Positions 62,208 to 64,000 of a stretch of 64,000 bases of DNA are shown here, in pieces. The stretch is from Okeania sp. SIO1I7. GTDB taxonomy: Bacteria; Cyanobacteriota; Cyanobacteriia; Cyanobacteriales; Microcoleaceae. The position numbers and the translations under genes are program-made. Under the pieces are notes generated by a model that was not told the DNA's origin, searched no databases, and was given only the letters and a program-made list of their open reading frames with translations. Location of the stretch: NCBI GenBank assembly GCA_010672585.1, contig JAAHGF010000031.1:21239-85238 (forward strand), read 5' to 3'. Position 1 is the first letter of the stretch, and every line of letters starts with the position of its first letter.

Positions 62208-64000
62208 TTATAACTCAATGGGAAGAGTCACAGTAAAAGTGGTTTGACCAACAACAGATGTAAAATCAATCTTTCCCTGATGTTTGTCAATAATCTTTTT
62301 GACAATTTCTAACCCTAAACCACTACCTTCTCCGGCAGCTTTTGTGGTAAAGAAAGGTTGAAAGATTTTATCCTGAATCTCTGGGGGTATACCAGTTCCA
62401 TAGTCTGTGATTTCCACCACAATATTTTGATTTTTCACCCGCACCTCAATATCTATTTTCCCCTTTCCATCCATCGCTTGAATACCATTGTGAATCAAGT
62501 TTGTCCACACTTGCACTAATTCATCACCATAGCAAAGAATTTCTGGAATATCTTGATAGTGGCGAATCACCTCCACACCCTTTTTTAGATAGTTGTGGTA
62601 CAGATTCAGTACGGTTTCAATACCTTCAGTAATCTGAGCTAATTGTTTTTCTCCACTTTGGTCGTAACGGGCGTAACTTTTGAGAGCAAAGACAATTTTT
62701 GAGGCTCTTTCCACAGCGTTGTTAATATTTTTGCTGTTGGTGTGGAGGCGGGCAATATCGTAGGCAATTTGTACAATTTGGTTAGCTTGGGGAGTTTGTA
62801 GCAAAGATATTTGAGATTCAAAACCATGATGTAATCCGGCTTCAGTTAGTAGGTGAGCTAGTTGTTTGGCATTGCTAATGTTGTGAGATTGAAGTTGTTG
62901 AGTGACTGTGCGTTTAATTTGACGTTTTTCCCGGGTACTGAGACTGGTTTGGTTGTTCACAGCAAGTTGTAGGAAACTGAAAAAGTTGGTTTGTTGTTGT
63001 GGGTTGAGCAGGGGTAATAGTTGAGGTAGTTGAGATAAGGATGCTTCTAGGGCTTTGTCGGTGTTACCGATGGCGGCGCGAATGGCTCCCAGGGGTGTGT
63101 TAATTTCATGGGCAATTCCGGCGACCAGTTGTCCTAGAGCTGCCATTTTTTCCGACTGAATTAATTCATTTTGGGTAGTTTTGAGTGTTTGTAAAGTTTG
63201 GGTGAGTTGTTGATTGTTTTGCTGCAACTGTTGTGTTCGTTCGGCAACTTGTTGTTCCAGGGTGCGGTTGTAGTCTTCTAATCGGTGGTAGAGTCTGGCG
63301 TTTTCGATAGAAATGGCTGCTTGAGCGGTGAGGAGGTTGAGAATCTCGATGCGGTCTGGGGTGAATGCTTCTACAGTAAGGCGATTTTCTAGGTAGAGAA
63401 TGCCAATCAGTTTTCCTTGATTAATGATAGGAGTACAACAGAGACTTTTGGGTGGCTGTTGAATCAGGTAGGGGTCTGCGGTGAACGTTTTGTCTTGTTT
63501 GATATTGTTAATGAGCATCGTCTGTTGAGTTCGTTTGACGGTATTAATGATGCTAATGGGTAAGTTTTCGGTTTTGGCAAGGGTAATAGCTGATAGGTAA
63601 CATTGGTTGCTATCGCATTTGGCAGCTATTTCCCAAGTGCCGGAGTTGTCTAAAATTAAGGCTCCTGTGTCAGCTCCGGCATTTTCCAGGACGATGTGCA
63701 TTAGTTTGGAGAGCAAAGCATTGAGTTCGATTTCCTCAGAAAGAGCATGAGAGGCTTTGATTATGGTTGCCAGGTCGAGACTGTCGGAAATTCCGCTTGA
63801 GGTACTGGTGATGCTTTCCATTGCCTTCCGAATCATTATTTCGCCTTTTTGTTGGCTAAGAATAGGAGCAAGCAGTTGAGGATATTTTTGTTCTAGTTGG
63901 TCAGTCTTAGCTTTAGCACCCCAACGAGCATAACAGTAGTATGCTTCCTGCATATAAGTAGCAGCAATTTTTTCTTTCCCCCAATCCAGGTAAAATTTGG
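62208..64000 (-). CDS. GAF-domain sensor histidine kinase, C-terminal part of a larger protein
   Basis: The frame is open to the right edge of the window (KFYLDWGKEKIAATYMQEAY before the internal ATG at 63953), so the gene starts outside. Visible domains in order are a TPR/AAA-type tail (YYCYARWGAKAKTDQLEQKY), a GAF domain (about 65-215 of the visible part: LMHIVLENAGADTGALILDN; KSLCCTPIINQGKLIGILYL), a coiled coil (EDYNRTLEQQVAERTQQLQQ), the H-box (LVAGIAHEINTPLGAIRAAI), and the ATPase boxes QVWTNLIHNGIQAM, ITDYGTGIPPEI and EGSGLGLEIVKKIIDKHQGK. This end is typical of the very large cyanobacterial proteins with a Ser/Thr kinase, an AAA-like ATPase, GAF and histidine-kinase modules; that the missing part has them is inferred. 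No response regulator is in view. Confidence 0.92.
   Translation of the reverse strand, partial: KFYLDWGKEKIAATYMQEAYYCYARWGAKAKTDQLEQKYPQLLAPILSQQKGEIMIRKAMESITSTSSGISDSLDLATIIKASHALSEEIELNALLSKLMHIVLENAGADTGALILDNSGTWEIAAKCDSNQCYLSAITLAKTENLPISIINTVKRTQQTMLINNIKQDKTFTADPYLIQQPPKSLCCTPIINQGKLIGILYLENRLTVEAFTPDRIEILNLLTAQAAISIENARLYHRLEDYNRTLEQQVAERTQQLQQNNQQLTQTLQTLKTTQNELIQSEKMAALGQLVAGIAHEINTPLGAIRAAIGNTDKALEASLSQLPQLLPLLNPQQQTNFFSFLQLAVNNQTSLSTREKRQIKRTVTQQLQSHNISNAKQLAHLLTEAGLHHGFESQISLLQTPQANQIVQIAYDIARLHTNSKNINNAVERASKIVFALKSYARYDQSGEKQLAQITEGIETVLNLYHNYLKKGVEVIRHYQDIPEILCYGDELVQVWTNLIHNGIQAMDGKGKIDIEVRVKNQNIVVEITDYGTGIPPEIQDKIFQPFFTTKAAGEGSGLGLEIVKKIIDKHQGKIDFTSVVGQTTFTVTLPIEL

Noticed and set aside
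62208..63953. Treating the histidine kinase as a complete gene from ATG 63953
   Set aside because: The frame continues upstream to the window edge with family-typical sequence (FYLDWGKEKIA), so the gene is truncated by the window.
1..64000. tRNA, rRNA or riboswitch genes
   Set aside because: Read for T-loop (GGTTCRANYCC) and common riboswitch cores on both strands; none was convincing by eye. A tRNAscan/Infernal run would be decisive.

Overview
The window looks like chromosome from a low-GC, filamentous, non-heterocystous marine cyanobacterium of the Trichodesmium/Okeania/Moorena kind (inference). The evidence is frequent HIP1 octamers (GCGATCGC), a psbI gene, a cyanobacterial AbrB-type regulator, an LptD-like DUF3769 protein, a long-form hibernation factor (LrtA type) and a low coding density. 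Long intergenic stretches are packed with palindromic mini-elements, 7-bp microsatellites and IS200/IS605 remnants. At least six genes are broken: hemB, a tnpB, a histidine phosphatase, an M48 protease, a putative secreted protein and a RelE-like toxin.

Layout. 0-8.7 kb: the end of a membrane-anchored protein, a tnpB-only IS200/IS605-type element, a cyAbrB regulator, a decayed hemB and argC. 8.8-13.3 kb (minus strand): LptD/OstA-like outer-membrane protein, psbI (38 codons) and a cyanobacterial hypothetical protein. 13.8-17.2 kb: a frameshifted tnpB and a nine-unit tandem array of about 200-bp repeats. 17.3-21.7 kb: a GH38 alpha-mannosidase followed by a second degenerate repeat field. 21.9-45.4 kb: mostly single housekeeping genes, namely an MCP/HAMP-like protein, an S2P-type protease with CBS domains, a methyltransferase pair, a sugar-nucleotide pyrophosphorylase/phosphomannomutase fusion, ssb, lipB, hpf/lrtA, prxQ, a PEP-CTERM trypsin-like protease, malQ, a broken M48 protease and ackA. 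45.6 kb: a HEAT-repeat protein. 60-64 kb: an acyl-CoA synthetase and the C-terminal part of a large GAF/histidine-kinase protein.

The most interesting region is 46.8-57.1 kb. Four paralogous genes share a nearly identical promoter (TTGACA-like, 17-bp spacer, TATAAT-like), an untranslated leader and an N-terminal module of about 80 residues followed by two or three 34-residue repeats. Three of them then carry a DUF4157 (eCIS core, HEAWH) domain. Each ends in a different C-terminal domain: ADP-ribosyltransferase-like, CheD/CNF-like deamidase, RGH-type nuclease, or kinase-like. In family terms this is an effector locus of the type linked to extracellular contractile injection systems, built as exchangeable cassettes with one delivery front end and different toxic ends. 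No eCIS structural genes and no recognisable immunity genes are visible here. A toxin-antitoxin operon next to the locus has had its toxin split by a complete 2000-bp IS605-type element.

Functions rest on motif recognition by eye, without database searches. Toxin-domain assignments are the least certain part; housekeeping assignments are firm.
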